Part shown: positions 7,939 through 16,105 of the stretch, one piece after another | Layout of the letters: every line of letters begins with the position of its first letter | How positions within the stretch are numbered: the first letter of the stretch is position 1 | NCBI GenBank assembly: GCA_964539305.1 | Contig: CAZIIM010000018.1 | Span: 1 to 35,165, forward strand | Direction: 5' to 3' | DNA from: CAZNUM01 sp964539305 | Lineage (GTDB): Bacteria; Fidelibacterota; Marinisomatia; Marinisomatales; TCS55 | Length of the DNA: 35,165 bases | The notes under the pieces: generated by a model | What the model saw: the letters and a program-made list of their open reading frames with translations, nothing else | What the model was told of the DNA's origin: nothing | Databases searched by the model: none | Made by a program: the position numbers and the translations under genes

Positions 7939-8811
7939 ATGCGAATAATCATAAGAAACACCTGGATCGCCACGGCACTCCTGTTCTTTTTCACGGGTTG
8001 CTTCAGCAGCGGTGAACAGGGAACAGTGGGGGAGAAAATTACCATTCGAGCCGATGTTCCGGAAGAAGGAAACGATCTCGAATTTTCCTGGAAATTTACT
8101 GGCCTGCCGGAGGCAAGCCAGTTATCTCAGGTCGATTTGACCGTTTCCGAGGACAGAACTATTGCCAGTTTTACCCCGGATGTGGAGGGAAACTATGCGG
8201 TGGAGGTTTCTGTTTTACAATATAATGACGAAATCAGCACTCAATCGTTTGAATTCGATGTTAGACCAGGTGAAGAAGAAAGTGTAGCCGTGGAAGAAAC
8301 GTCCGATGAAAAGACGGAACCTGAGGAAACTGTGGCAGAAGAAACACCGTCCAGTTCATCCACAAAATGGTACGAAGAACAAGAGGCCCAGGAAGCACTG
8401 AAAGAGCTGACGACACCTGCCGTTTCTGAAACGGCAGAGCCGGTGAAAACCGATAAAGAAATCGTTGCTCAAACAGCCGTTAAGACGGAAAAACCGGCAC
8501 CGAAAAAAATGAAACCAAAACAAAAGAAACCGCTACCCGGCTCTTCCATCCCTTATGACCGTTCCCGTTACACGATTCAGGTGGCGGCCAAGCGCAGTCT
8601 GGATGTGGCAAAATCGGTAGCAGCTGATCTAATCAAGGCCGGTTATGACGCCTACATTCAAAAAGCTTATTTCAAGGAAACAGATGAAATCTGGTACCGG
8701 GTGCGGGTTGGAAGCTACGAAAAGAAGGAAACTGCCCTGGCCGTAGCCCAATCCCTTTCTCAAATCAATCACGAAAAAGCCTGGGTGGATTTCGTCCGGT
8801 ACGAAGATTAA
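7939..8811 (+). CDS. SPOR-domain lipoprotein with N-terminal Ig-like region
   Basis: A 290-residue protein. Residues 1-20 form a lipoprotein signal peptide ending FFTGC, with Cys21 as the lipid-attachment residue. Residues about 30-110 look like one beta-sandwich (Ig/PKD-like) domain by alternating hydrophobic pattern. Residues 112-200 are a low-complexity linker, first Glu/Thr rich, then Lys/Pro rich. Residues 210-287 are a SPOR domain (YTIQVAAKRS at its start, IWYRVRVGSY in its second half). SPOR domains bind denuded peptidoglycan at division sites, so a periplasmic lipoprotein reaching from a membrane to septal peptidoglycan is likely. The ribosome binding site is poor. A membrane protein gene follows after 34 nt and may be its partner. 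The specific role is unknown. Confidence 0.8.
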   Translation: MRIIIRNTWIATALLFFFTGCFSSGEQGTVGEKITIRADVPEEGNDLEFSWKFTGLPEASQLSQVDLTVSEDRTIASFTPDVEGNYAVEVSVLQYNDEISTQSFEFDVRPGEEESVAVEETSDEKTEPEETVAEETPSSSSTKWYEEQEAQEALKELTTPAVSETAEPVKTDKEIVAQTAVKTEKPAPKKMKPKQKKPLPGSSIPYDRSRYTIQVAAKRSLDVAKSVAADLIKAGYDAYIQKAYFKETDEIWYRVRVGSYEKKETALAVAQSLSQINHEKAWVDFVRYED

Positions 8812-8845
8812 ATCGCTTAACACAACCAAGATTCAGGAGTAAACA

Positions 8846-10147
8846 ATGGAACCGATGAAATTACATTTTGATATCAGAGATGTTTTCCGCGCTCCCCGCC
8901 TGGCTTTAAGCGGGAAGAAAATCTGGGTCTTCTTGGTGGCAAATGTCATCGGATATCTGGTTTATTTTATCTTAAACTATCTCGCCTTTTCACTTTCCGG
9001 CGTTTCCATGTCTGAAACATGGAGCACCCGGGGACTCTATCCCTGCCTGTTCGGGACGACTGCACCCTGGTATGCCTGGGCCCTGTTTTGGATCGGATCC
9101 CTGTTCTGGTTTTTCGCCATCTTGCTAGCCTGCACAGCCGTGGCCCGGATTACCTATAAACAGTTAAAAGGCGATGAATTCTTTTCAGCTGGCGATGCCT
9201 GGAAATTCCTGAAAAAACACTGGCATCCAGTCATTTTTACCTCCATTTCCATCGTCCTGATCCTGGTATTCTTCGTGGTCATGGCAGCCATTTTTGCCCT
9301 GTTTGGGAAAATCCCTTACGTGGGCGAATTCCTGTTTGTCCTCCCCTATCTGCTGTATTTCTTCGGCTCTGTATTTACGCTTTACACCGGCATTGTGCTG
9401 ATCATGTCCATCATCTACACACCAGCGATCGTAGCCACGATTGAAGAAGACACCATGGGAGCCGTCTTTAATAGCTATTCCGTCACCTGGAGCCAGCCCT
9501 GGCGCATCGTTTTGTATCATTCGGTTTTGATTCCGTTATTCTTTCTGGCAGTGGCTATTTTCAAAGGCTTCTGGTTTGGGGCCATCTGGTTAATTAATGT
9601 CGTCTTTGGACATTCAGCACTAATGGGGGAAAAACTGGCCAATATCGTCGGTACCGCTGGAAGGGTGGTCTGGCCAGAACAACTGGTGAACCTTTCCAAT
9701 ACCTGCTGCACCACCAAACCGCTGAGTGACGTCTGCTGCAGTACAACCAATATCTTCTGTTGCAATGTGACCGATTGGTATCAAGGGATGGTACCCAAAT
9801 CATCAGCTTCACTTTCCGGTACTGAATCAGTGGCAGCTTTTATTCTGGGTATCTTCCTTTTCCTGCTGGTTTTATCGGTTCTCTCCTACGCCCTGGCCGT
9901 ATTTTCCGTTGGCGAAACATTAATGTTCACCATTTTCCGGAAAAAGACGGATGACGATAATGTCCTGGAACGAAAAGACGAAGATGAGCTGGAAGCGGAA
10001 AATGAAGACGATGAAGATTTGGAAGTGGATACGGATGAAGAGGAAGACGAAGATACTGACGATGATGACGCGTCCACCGAAACGGATGATGCCAGCTCTG
10101 ACGATGAACCGGATGATTCCGAATCAGACCAGGATAAATCGGATTAA
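8846..10147 (+). CDS. Polytopic membrane protein with three Cys-Cys pairs and acidic C-terminal tail
   Basis: A 433-residue protein that I do not recognise. Hydrophobic segments at about 26-48, 75-97, 128-152, 163-190, 222-253 and 328-357 suggest six or so transmembrane helices. The overall look is like generic 'glycerophosphoryl diester phosphodiesterase membrane domain' or DUF975-type proteins, but no motif proves it. A loop between the last two helices holds three adjacent cysteine pairs (287-288, 297-298, 305-306). Residues from about 368 to 433 are almost entirely Asp, Glu, Ser and Thr and must be soluble and strongly negative. The SPOR lipoprotein gene lies directly upstream, and the DUF177 gene starts 81 nt downstream. 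It is a real gene by codon pattern and helix content, of unknown function. Confidence 0.75.
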   Translation: MEPMKLHFDIRDVFRAPRLALSGKKIWVFLVANVIGYLVYFILNYLAFSLSGVSMSETWSTRGLYPCLFGTTAPWYAWALFWIGSLFWFFAILLACTAVARITYKQLKGDEFFSAGDAWKFLKKHWHPVIFTSISIVLILVFFVVMAAIFALFGKIPYVGEFLFVLPYLLYFFGSVFTLYTGIVLIMSIIYTPAIVATIEEDTMGAVFNSYSVTWSQPWRIVLYHSVLIPLFFLAVAIFKGFWFGAIWLINVVFGHSALMGEKLANIVGTAGRVVWPEQLVNLSNTCCTTKPLSDVCCSTTNIFCCNVTDWYQGMVPKSSASLSGTESVAAFILGIFLFLLVLSVLSYALAVFSVGETLMFTIFRKKTDDDNVLERKDEDELEAENEDDEDLEVDTDEEEDEDTDDDDASTETDDASSDDEPDDSESDQDKSD

Positions 10148-10228
10148 ATAACCCCTTAGCCACCGTCGGTACCATGAGTGGTAAAGGCTTGTATCAAGTG
10201 GTATTCAGCGGTAGCTTCCCGGGCTAAA

Positions 10229-10720
10229 ATGAAGCTGTTCAGAACGGATTTGAACCGGGGTATTGACCACCAGCTTTACGAAATCCCGGCCCATTCCCTG
10301 GACCTGGGTGATCTGGAACTCGTGGACGACACCCTTTACTGCTCCCTGACGGTAGACAAGGGTAACAACCAGTATCGCCTGATCGGTTCGTTAAAAGCGA
10401 CAGTGGTTGAAACTTGTGATCGCTGCCTGGATCAATTCCAGGAAGTTCACGAACCGGAATTTGATATCCTGCTGACAGCGAAACAGGAACTGGTCAACGA
10501 ATCCAATCTGGATGTTATCTGGTTTCCGGATACGGAAGATCTCATTGATCTGGGTCCTTCCTTCATGGAGATTCTCCTGTTGGAGGAGCCTTTAAAAAAG
10601 TTATGTCACAAGGAGTGTCGAGGGCTTTGTCCCCACTGTGGTACCAATTTGAACCACAGGCCCTGTTCCTGTAAAGTGGAACAGGGGGACCAGCGCTGGG
10701 AAGCACTTCGGTCTTTATGA
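10229..10720 (+). CDS. yceD: DUF177/YceD family protein with zinc-type cysteine cluster
   Basis: A 163-residue protein of the YceD/DUF177 family, which almost always sits just upstream of rpmF and the plsX-fab genes and has been linked to 23S rRNA accumulation. Family features: the CDRC motif (63-66) and the C-terminal acidic-hydrophobic segment DLGPSFMEILLLEEP followed by cysteines at 126, 130, 134, 137, 146 and 148, a probable zinc site. I start at the ATG at 10229 because it gives the family's usual N-terminus (MKLFRTDL). The frame is open back to a GTG at 10178, but that stretch lies over an imperfect stem-loop and adds 17 non-family residues. Neither start has a clear ribosome binding site. 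Confidence 0.88.
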   Translation: MKLFRTDLNRGIDHQLYEIPAHSLDLGDLELVDDTLYCSLTVDKGNNQYRLIGSLKATVVETCDRCLDQFQEVHEPEFDILLTAKQELVNESNLDVIWFPDTEDLIDLGPSFMEILLLEEPLKKLCHKECRGLCPHCGTNLNHRPCSCKVEQGDQRWEALRSL

Positions 10721-10743
10721 AATAAAAAATTTTTGGAGCATCA

Positions 10744-10923
10744 ATGCCGTTACCAAAAGGAAGACAGTCCAAGGCACGCAGCCGTAAGCGGCGGACGCAT
10801 TATAAAGCTGCCACCGTTACCGTTACCGACTGCCCGCAATGTAGCCAACCCAAAATGCCTCACCGGGCCTGCCCCAACTGTGGGTACTACCGGGGCCGAC
10901 CTGTGATTTCCGCCACGGAGTAA
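10744..10923 (+). CDS. rpmF: Ribosomal protein L32, zinc-binding form
   Basis: A 59-residue protein of the large ribosomal subunit. It begins MPLPKGRQSKARSRKRRTHY, close to the L32 signature, and carries two CxxC pairs (Cys30-Cys33 and Cys43-Cys46) that bind zinc. TGGAG lies a few bases upstream of the ATG. It lies between the DUF177 gene (23 nt upstream) and plsX (12 nt downstream), the standard arrangement. It is short enough to be missed by length filters. Confidence 0.96.
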   Translation: MPLPKGRQSKARSRKRRTHYKAATVTVTDCPQCSQPKMPHRACPNCGYYRGRPVISATE

Positions 10924-10935
10924 ATTCACACCAAT

Positions 10936-11940
10936 ATGAAAATCGTTCTGGACGCCATGGGTGGGGATCTTGCACCCGAAGCACCGGTACAGGGTGCCCT
11001 GAAAGCGTTGCAGGAACTTGATTCGAACCTTGAAATTATTCTGGTGGGAGACGAAACCCGATTAAAAACCCTTGTAGGGGACCCATTACCCAGAGGGATC
11101 CAGATCTATGCCACCAGCGAAGTGGTCACCATGAATGATCGGGGATCGAAGGTGCTGAAAACAAAACCGGATTCTTCCCTGGTGAAAGGGATAGAACTGG
11201 TAAAAAACGGGGATGGGGATGCTTTTATCAGCGCCGGTCATACGGGTGCCATTATGGCCACGTCCATTTTTCTCTTAGGAAGAATTACCCATGTGAGGCG
11301 ACCAGCACTGGGAGCTTATATCCCGTCTCAACAGGGAGGCAAAATCCTCTGCGACGTGGGAGCCAATCCCAATGTTAAACCGCATCACCTCCTACAGTTT
11401 GCCATCATGGCTGCCCTATACCTGGAACATGTGGAGGGGATCCGGAATCCGAAAATCGGGCTGGTGAATATCGGGGTTGAGCCGAATAAAGGTACGGACC
11501 TTTACATCGAGGCCTATCAGTTGCTTTCCAAGGAATTACCCCATTTCATCGGCAATGTGGAAGGGCGCAATCTGTTGAATTCAGAAGCCAACGTAATCAT
11601 TTGCGACGGATTTGTGGGAAATACCCTATTAAAATTTGCCGAGGGCTGGATTTCCACTTTCGGTAGTCTGATCAAAGAAAAAATTGGTAATAAATTAACG
11701 TACCGCCTGGGAGCGGCCCTTTTGAAACCGGCCCTGGACGACATCCGCAATCAATACGATTACGAAGAGCAAGGTGGCACTCCCCTTCTTGGTGTAAATG
11801 GTATTTCCATTGTGGGCCATGGGAGTTCAGGACCTAAAGCCTTTAAAAATTCTATATTTCTGGCTCAGAAATGTATTAAGGAAAATTTGATTTCCGACAT
11901 TAGTCAGGGAATCAGTGAACACCTGGGAGGACTCAGTTGA
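10936..11940 (+). CDS. plsX: Phosphate acyltransferase PlsX
   Basis: A 334-residue soluble or peripheral enzyme. It makes acyl-phosphate from acyl-ACP for the PlsX/PlsY route of phospholipid synthesis. It opens with the hallmark VLDAMGGDLAPEAPVQGA and contains SAGHTGAIMA, CDVGANPNVKP, NIGVEPNKG, CDGFVGNTLLKF and a C-terminal GTPLLGVNG. Length is as in the family. The ribosome binding site is weak. Its TGA stop overlaps the TTG start of fabH by 3 nt (TTGA), and its last codons supply the GGAGG for fabH. Confidence 0.97.
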   Translation: MKIVLDAMGGDLAPEAPVQGALKALQELDSNLEIILVGDETRLKTLVGDPLPRGIQIYATSEVVTMNDRGSKVLKTKPDSSLVKGIELVKNGDGDAFISAGHTGAIMATSIFLLGRITHVRRPALGAYIPSQQGGKILCDVGANPNVKPHHLLQFAIMAALYLEHVEGIRNPKIGLVNIGVEPNKGTDLYIEAYQLLSKELPHFIGNVEGRNLLNSEANVIICDGFVGNTLLKFAEGWISTFGSLIKEKIGNKLTYRLGAALLKPALDDIRNQYDYEEQGGTPLLGVNGISIVGHGSSGPKAFKNSIFLAQKCIKENLISDISQGISEHLGGLS

Positions 11941-12923
11941 GAGCAGTCATTACGGCCACGGGCCGGTATTTACCAGAGCGGGTTCTGACCAATCATGATC
12001 TGGAAAAAATGGTGGATACGTCTGATGAATGGATTCGGAATCGCACGGGGATTGAAGAGCGCCACCTAGTCGCTGAAGGAGAAGCCACATCGGACATGTG
12101 TGCTGCTGTTTCCAGACAAATCCTTGAACGCAGTGGTAAAGCACCCGAAGACATTGATCTGATCATCGTGGCCACCGTTACGCCGGATATGCCCTTCCCT
12201 GCCACTGCTGCAGTGGTGCAGGATAAAATCGGCGCTACCCATGCCTGGGCTTTCGACCTGTCCGGTGCCTGTTCCGGTTTCTTGTATGCCCTTGAAACCG
12301 GTGCCAAACTGGTTGAATCGGGTAAATATCAAAATGTGATCGTTCTGGGGGCAGACACCATGAGTTCGATCATTGACTACACCGACCGGAATACCTGCGT
12401 TTTATTCGGTGACGGAGCCGGTGGTGTTTTACTCGAGCCCACTGAAAAAGATGAGGGTATTCTGGATGCATTGCTACGCACCGATGGAAAAGGGCGGGAA
12501 TACTTACAAATGCCGGCGGGTGGCAGCCTGCTCCCCGCTTCCCCTGTAACGGTGGAAAATCGTCTCCATTACGTGGTTCAGGACGGAAAACGCGTATTCA
12601 AGTTCGCCGTGAAAAAAATGGCGGATATCAGCGCCGAGATCATGGAGAAAAACGGGTTTACGGGCGATGATATAAAACTGTTTATCCCCCACCAGGCGAA
12701 CAAACGAATTATTGATGCGGCCCGGGAGCGCTGTAAAATTTCGGAAGATAAAGTATTAATCAACATACAGAAATACGGCAATACCACTGCCGGAACCATC
12801 CCCATCGGAATTGACGAAGCGGTGGAAGAGGGACGATTGGAAGAAGGAGATTTGCTTCTCCTGGCCGCCTTCGGTGGCGGGTTTACCTGGGGGAGCATAT
12901 TGATCCGTTGGGGAGCCGTTTAA
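11937..12923 (+). CDS. fabH: Beta-ketoacyl-ACP synthase III
   Basis: A 328-residue thiolase-fold condensing enzyme. It joins an acyl-CoA (normally acetyl-CoA) to malonyl-ACP to start fatty-acid synthesis. The catalytic triad is visible: Cys112 in DLSGACSGF, His252 in IPHQANKRI, and Asn282 in YGNTTAGTIP. The N-terminal DTSDEWIRNRTGIEER (28-43) is the family signature. The start is TTG at 11937 within TTGA, where the TGA is the plsX stop. GGAGG at 11926-11930 is 6 nt upstream and there is no ATG that keeps the conserved N-terminus. Confidence 0.97.
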   Translation: MRAVITATGRYLPERVLTNHDLEKMVDTSDEWIRNRTGIEERHLVAEGEATSDMCAAVSRQILERSGKAPEDIDLIIVATVTPDMPFPATAAVVQDKIGATHAWAFDLSGACSGFLYALETGAKLVESGKYQNVIVLGADTMSSIIDYTDRNTCVLFGDGAGGVLLEPTEKDEGILDALLRTDGKGREYLQMPAGGSLLPASPVTVENRLHYVVQDGKRVFKFAVKKMADISAEIMEKNGFTGDDIKLFIPHQANKRIIDAARERCKISEDKVLINIQKYGNTTAGTIPIGIDEAVEEGRLEEGDLLLLAAFGGGFTWGSILIRWGAV

Positions 12924-12924
12924 T

Positions 12925-13845
12925 ATGAACCCCGTTTTTCTCTGCCCCGGCCAAGGGTCCCAGAAAGTGGGTATGGGGGTGGATCTGTACAAGCAATCGG
13001 ATCTGGGGAAAACCTATTTTGACCGGGCCAACGAGATCATGGGATATGATCTCCGTGAAATTATTTTCTCCGGACCGGAAGAATCCCTGCGGGAAACGAA
13101 GAATACACAGCCTGCTATTTACATCGTATCGGTTATTCTGGGTGAATTATTAAAAGCCAGAGGCATCGAACCGGCAGCAGCAGCCGGTCATAGTCTCGGG
13201 GAATATTCGGCTCTTACCCTGGCTGGTGCCTTTGATTTTGAAACCGGATTAAAACTGGTGAAAGTACGGGCTCAGGGCATGCAGGCGGCAGGAAAGGCTC
13301 GTTTAGGCACAATGGCTGCGATTATTGGACTTTCAGATGAAAAGGTGGTGGCTATTTGCTCTGAGACTGAAGCCGGGATCGTGGTGGCTGCCAACTACAA
13401 CGCTCCGGGTCAAGTGGTCATTTCCGGCGAAGTCCCGGCAGTGAAGGCTGCCATGGAAGCGGCCCGCAAGTCGGGAGCACGGAAAGCAATTCTATTAAAT
13501 GTGAGCGGTGCCTTCCACTCCCCCCTGATGGGTTCCGCCCGTGAAACACTTGCAGAGATGCTTAAATCCATCGAAATTCAAGACTGTCATGTCCCTGTTT
13601 ACGTCAATGTATCTGCCACTCCCGTCCAGGAGGCTGTCCTGCTGAAAAAAGCCTTGATGGAGCAGTTGGAAAGCCCCGTACTCTGGCACCAAACCATGGT
13701 AAGGATTGTGAAAGACGGTTTTTCTTCCGGAATTGAGGTGGGCCCGGGACGTGTTCTTCAGGGATTGGCGCGACGGATTGACCGGAACTTTAGTATGACC
13801 GGAGTCGAAACCATGGAACAGGTAAACCAGTTCGACCATGCCTGA
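12925..13845 (+). CDS. fabD: Malonyl-CoA:ACP transacylase
   Basis: A 306-residue acyltransferase. It loads malonyl groups from CoA to ACP. Seen: CPGQGSQKVGMG (7-18) lining the oxyanion hole, GHSLGEYSAL (88-97) with nucleophile Ser90, and SGAFHSPLM around His198. Length is normal. It starts one base after the fabH stop and overlaps fabG by 8 nt, so fabH, fabD and fabG are probably translated as a coupled unit. Confidence 0.97.
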   Translation: MNPVFLCPGQGSQKVGMGVDLYKQSDLGKTYFDRANEIMGYDLREIIFSGPEESLRETKNTQPAIYIVSVILGELLKARGIEPAAAAGHSLGEYSALTLAGAFDFETGLKLVKVRAQGMQAAGKARLGTMAAIIGLSDEKVVAICSETEAGIVVAANYNAPGQVVISGEVPAVKAAMEAARKSGARKAILLNVSGAFHSPLMGSARETLAEMLKSIEIQDCHVPVYVNVSATPVQEAVLLKKALMEQLESPVLWHQTMVRIVKDGFSSGIEVGPGRVLQGLARRIDRNFSMTGVETMEQVNQFDHA

Positions 13846-14584
13846 TTTTACGGGAAAAGTTGCTGTTGTCACCGGTGCTTCCCGGGGAATTGGTCGGGCC
13901 ATAGCACTCGCCTTTGCCAATGCCGGTGCCCACACAGCCTGCCTCAGTCGTACCCGCGAAGACCTGGAAAAAGTGGTCCAAACCATTAAAAATGAAGGCG
14001 GCTCCGCCTCTGCCCACCCCTGCGACGTAAGTGATTTAAAAGCGATGGAAACGGTCATTGGGGAGGTTGTGAACCAACACGGGAAAGTGGACATTCTGAT
14101 CAATAATGCCGGCATTACCCGGGACAATCTCATCCTGCGCATGTCGGTAGAGGACTGGGAGACGGTCATGCGGATCAATCTTCAGGGCGCATTCAACGGA
14201 ATTAAGGCCGTTACCCGGCCGATGATGAAACAGCGGGCCGGTCGGATCATAAATATTACCTCTATCGTCGGTCTGATTGGAAATCCGGGGCAGGCCAATT
14301 ATGCCGCCTCCAAGGCGGGATTGATCGGTCTGACCAAGGCGACGGCCAAAGAACTGGCCTCCAGGGGCATTACCGCTAACTGCATCGCACCGGGTTATAT
14401 TGAAACAGAAATGACTGATCGCCTGAATGAACAACAAAAGAATTCTTTAATAACACAAATTCCATTAGGACGGATAGGCCGTCCAGACGACATCGCCGCC
14501 ACAGCTCTGTTCCTGGCTTCCGATGAAGCAAATTATATTACAGGACAAACCTTTACTGTGGACGGTGGTATGACAATGGTTTAA
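13838..14584 (+). CDS. fabG: 3-oxoacyl-ACP reductase
   Basis: A 248-residue short-chain dehydrogenase/reductase. It uses NADPH to reduce 3-oxoacyl-ACP in each elongation cycle. The nucleotide motif TGASRGIG (12-19), the structural NNAG (89-92), and the Ser142-Tyr155-Lys159 triad (YAASK) are present, and it ends GQTFTVDGGMTMV as FabG proteins do. It overlaps the fabD end by 8 nt and is followed by acpP after 25 nt. Confidence 0.97.
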   Translation: MPDFTGKVAVVTGASRGIGRAIALAFANAGAHTACLSRTREDLEKVVQTIKNEGGSASAHPCDVSDLKAMETVIGEVVNQHGKVDILINNAGITRDNLILRMSVEDWETVMRINLQGAFNGIKAVTRPMMKQRAGRIINITSIVGLIGNPGQANYAASKAGLIGLTKATAKELASRGITANCIAPGYIETEMTDRLNEQQKNSLITQIPLGRIGRPDDIAATALFLASDEANYITGQTFTVDGGMTMV

Positions 14585-14609
14585 TTGCTAATGAATCAAG
14601 GAGTAGATT

Positions 14610-14846
14610 ATGTCAACATACGACAAAGTAAAAGATGTCATCATTGATAAACTGGGTGTAGAAGAGGAAAAAATCAGCCTGGAGGCTTCCTTCGTAGATG
14701 ATCTGGGTGCCGATTCCCTGGACACCGTGGAGCTCATTATGCAGCTGGAGGAGGAATTCGGAATTGAAATTCCTGACGAAGATGCGGAAAAGATGACCAC
14801 CGTCAAAGCAGCGGTTGACTATATTGAAAACCACATTGAAAAGTAA
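14610..14846 (+). CDS. acpP: Acyl carrier protein
   Basis: A 78-residue acidic four-helix protein that carries growing acyl chains. Its phosphopantetheine attachment site is Ser36 in the GADSLDTVEL motif. AAGGAG (14598-14603) is the strongest ribosome binding site of the cluster, which fits the high demand for ACP. fabF begins 4 nt after its stop. Confidence 0.98.
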   Translation: MSTYDKVKDVIIDKLGVEEEKISLEASFVDDLGADSLDTVELIMQLEEEFGIEIPDEDAEKMTTVKAAVDYIENHIEK

Positions 14847-14850
14847 ATAA

Positions 14851-16101
14851 ATGATAAAAAACCGTGTTGTAGTCACCGGTATCGGTGTTCTGGCCCCGAA
14901 TGGCAACTCTCTGTCCGAGTTTCGGGAGAGCCTGTATGCGGGTCGGAGCGGTATCGACCTCATCTCCAAATTTGATACCACCGAGCTGCAGGTCAAGATT
15001 GCAGGCGAATTAAAGGATTTTGATCCTGCTGCCCATTTTGACCGCAAGGAGCTGCGGAAACTGGATCCGTTCTCCGTTTACGCCCTGGTTTCGGCGCGGG
15101 AAGCTTTGGATCATTCTGGCCTCCTGAATTATGTCAATCTAGATAAAGAACGGGTTGGTGTGATTATCGGAAGTGGCGTTGGCGGTATCAATACCCTTGA
15201 GGAACAACACATTATTTACAACACCAAGGGTCCCCGACGGGTGTCTCCTTTCTTTGTCCCAAAGATGATCCCCAACATTGCTGCGGCTCAAATCTCCATC
15301 CAGTGGGGATTCCAGGGACCGAATTTCACCGTCGTCTCCGCCTGTGCCTCTGGCACCGACGCCATTGGAAATGCCCTGCGCATGATTCGGGGGGGAATGA
15401 TGGATGTATTCGTAACCGGAGGTTCGGAGGCATCGGTCACGGGCTTGACTATTGCGGGATTTGGGAACATGAAGGCTTTGTCCACCCGGAATGACGATCC
15501 CCAGGGAGCCAGCCGACCTTTTGATGCAGACCGGGATGGATTCGTGTTGGGAGAAGGGGCCTGTATGTTAATTATAGAATCAGAAGCCCATGCTGTGGCC
15601 CGCGGAGCTGAAATTCTGGGGGAAGTGGCCGGATACGGAGCCACGGATGATGCGTTCCACATTACCCAACCGATGACCGGCGGCCGGGGAGCCATCCGTG
15701 CCATGGAACAGGCGTTGAAAGATGCTCAACTCCACCCCACAGATGTGGATTATGTGAATGCGCATGGTACCTCCACCCCTGCCAATGACCGGACCGAATC
15801 GGCGGCCATACAGGCCGTGTTCGGCGATCATGCAAATCACCTGAAAATCAGCTCCACAAAATCCATGATCGGCCATTCCTTGGGTGCAAGCGGTGCCCTG
15901 GAAGCGGCCGCCTGCCTGCTGGCCATTCAGGAAGGCCGGGTCCATCCTACCATCAACTATACAACACCGGACCCGGAGTGCCCCCTGGATTACGTCCCCA
16001 ATACGGCCCAGGATCATACTGTTAATGTGGCCATGTCCAATTCATTCGGTTTCGGTGGTCACAATGGTGTTCTGGTCTTTAAAAAGTGGATGCCTGAATG
16101 A
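14851..16101 (+). CDS. fabF: Beta-ketoacyl-ACP synthase II
   Basis: A 416-residue condensing enzyme for elongation. Its Cys-His-His active site is Cys165 (SACASGTDA), His305 (NAHGTSTP) and His342 (SMIGHSLGASGA). It opens RVVVTGIGVLAPNG and ends SNSFGFGGHNGVLVF, both standard. No clear Shine-Dalgarno is seen in the 4-nt spacer, so translation may depend on coupling with acpP. It is followed by rnc after 4 nt. No fabA, fabZ or fabI is present in the window. Confidence 0.97.
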   Translation: MIKNRVVVTGIGVLAPNGNSLSEFRESLYAGRSGIDLISKFDTTELQVKIAGELKDFDPAAHFDRKELRKLDPFSVYALVSAREALDHSGLLNYVNLDKERVGVIIGSGVGGINTLEEQHIIYNTKGPRRVSPFFVPKMIPNIAAAQISIQWGFQGPNFTVVSACASGTDAIGNALRMIRGGMMDVFVTGGSEASVTGLTIAGFGNMKALSTRNDDPQGASRPFDADRDGFVLGEGACMLIIESEAHAVARGAEILGEVAGYGATDDAFHITQPMTGGRGAIRAMEQALKDAQLHPTDVDYVNAHGTSTPANDRTESAAIQAVFGDHANHLKISSTKSMIGHSLGASGALEAAACLLAIQEGRVHPTINYTTPDPECPLDYVPNTAQDHTVNVAMSNSFGFGGHNGVLVFKKWMPE

Positions 16102-16105
16102 GTCC

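Noticed and set aside
10154..10187. Imperfect 10-bp stem with 14-nt loop between the membrane protein and DUF177 genes
   Set aside because: It has a mismatch and a wobble, no T run follows, and no known RNA element fits. It does argue against starting DUF177 at the GTG at 10178.
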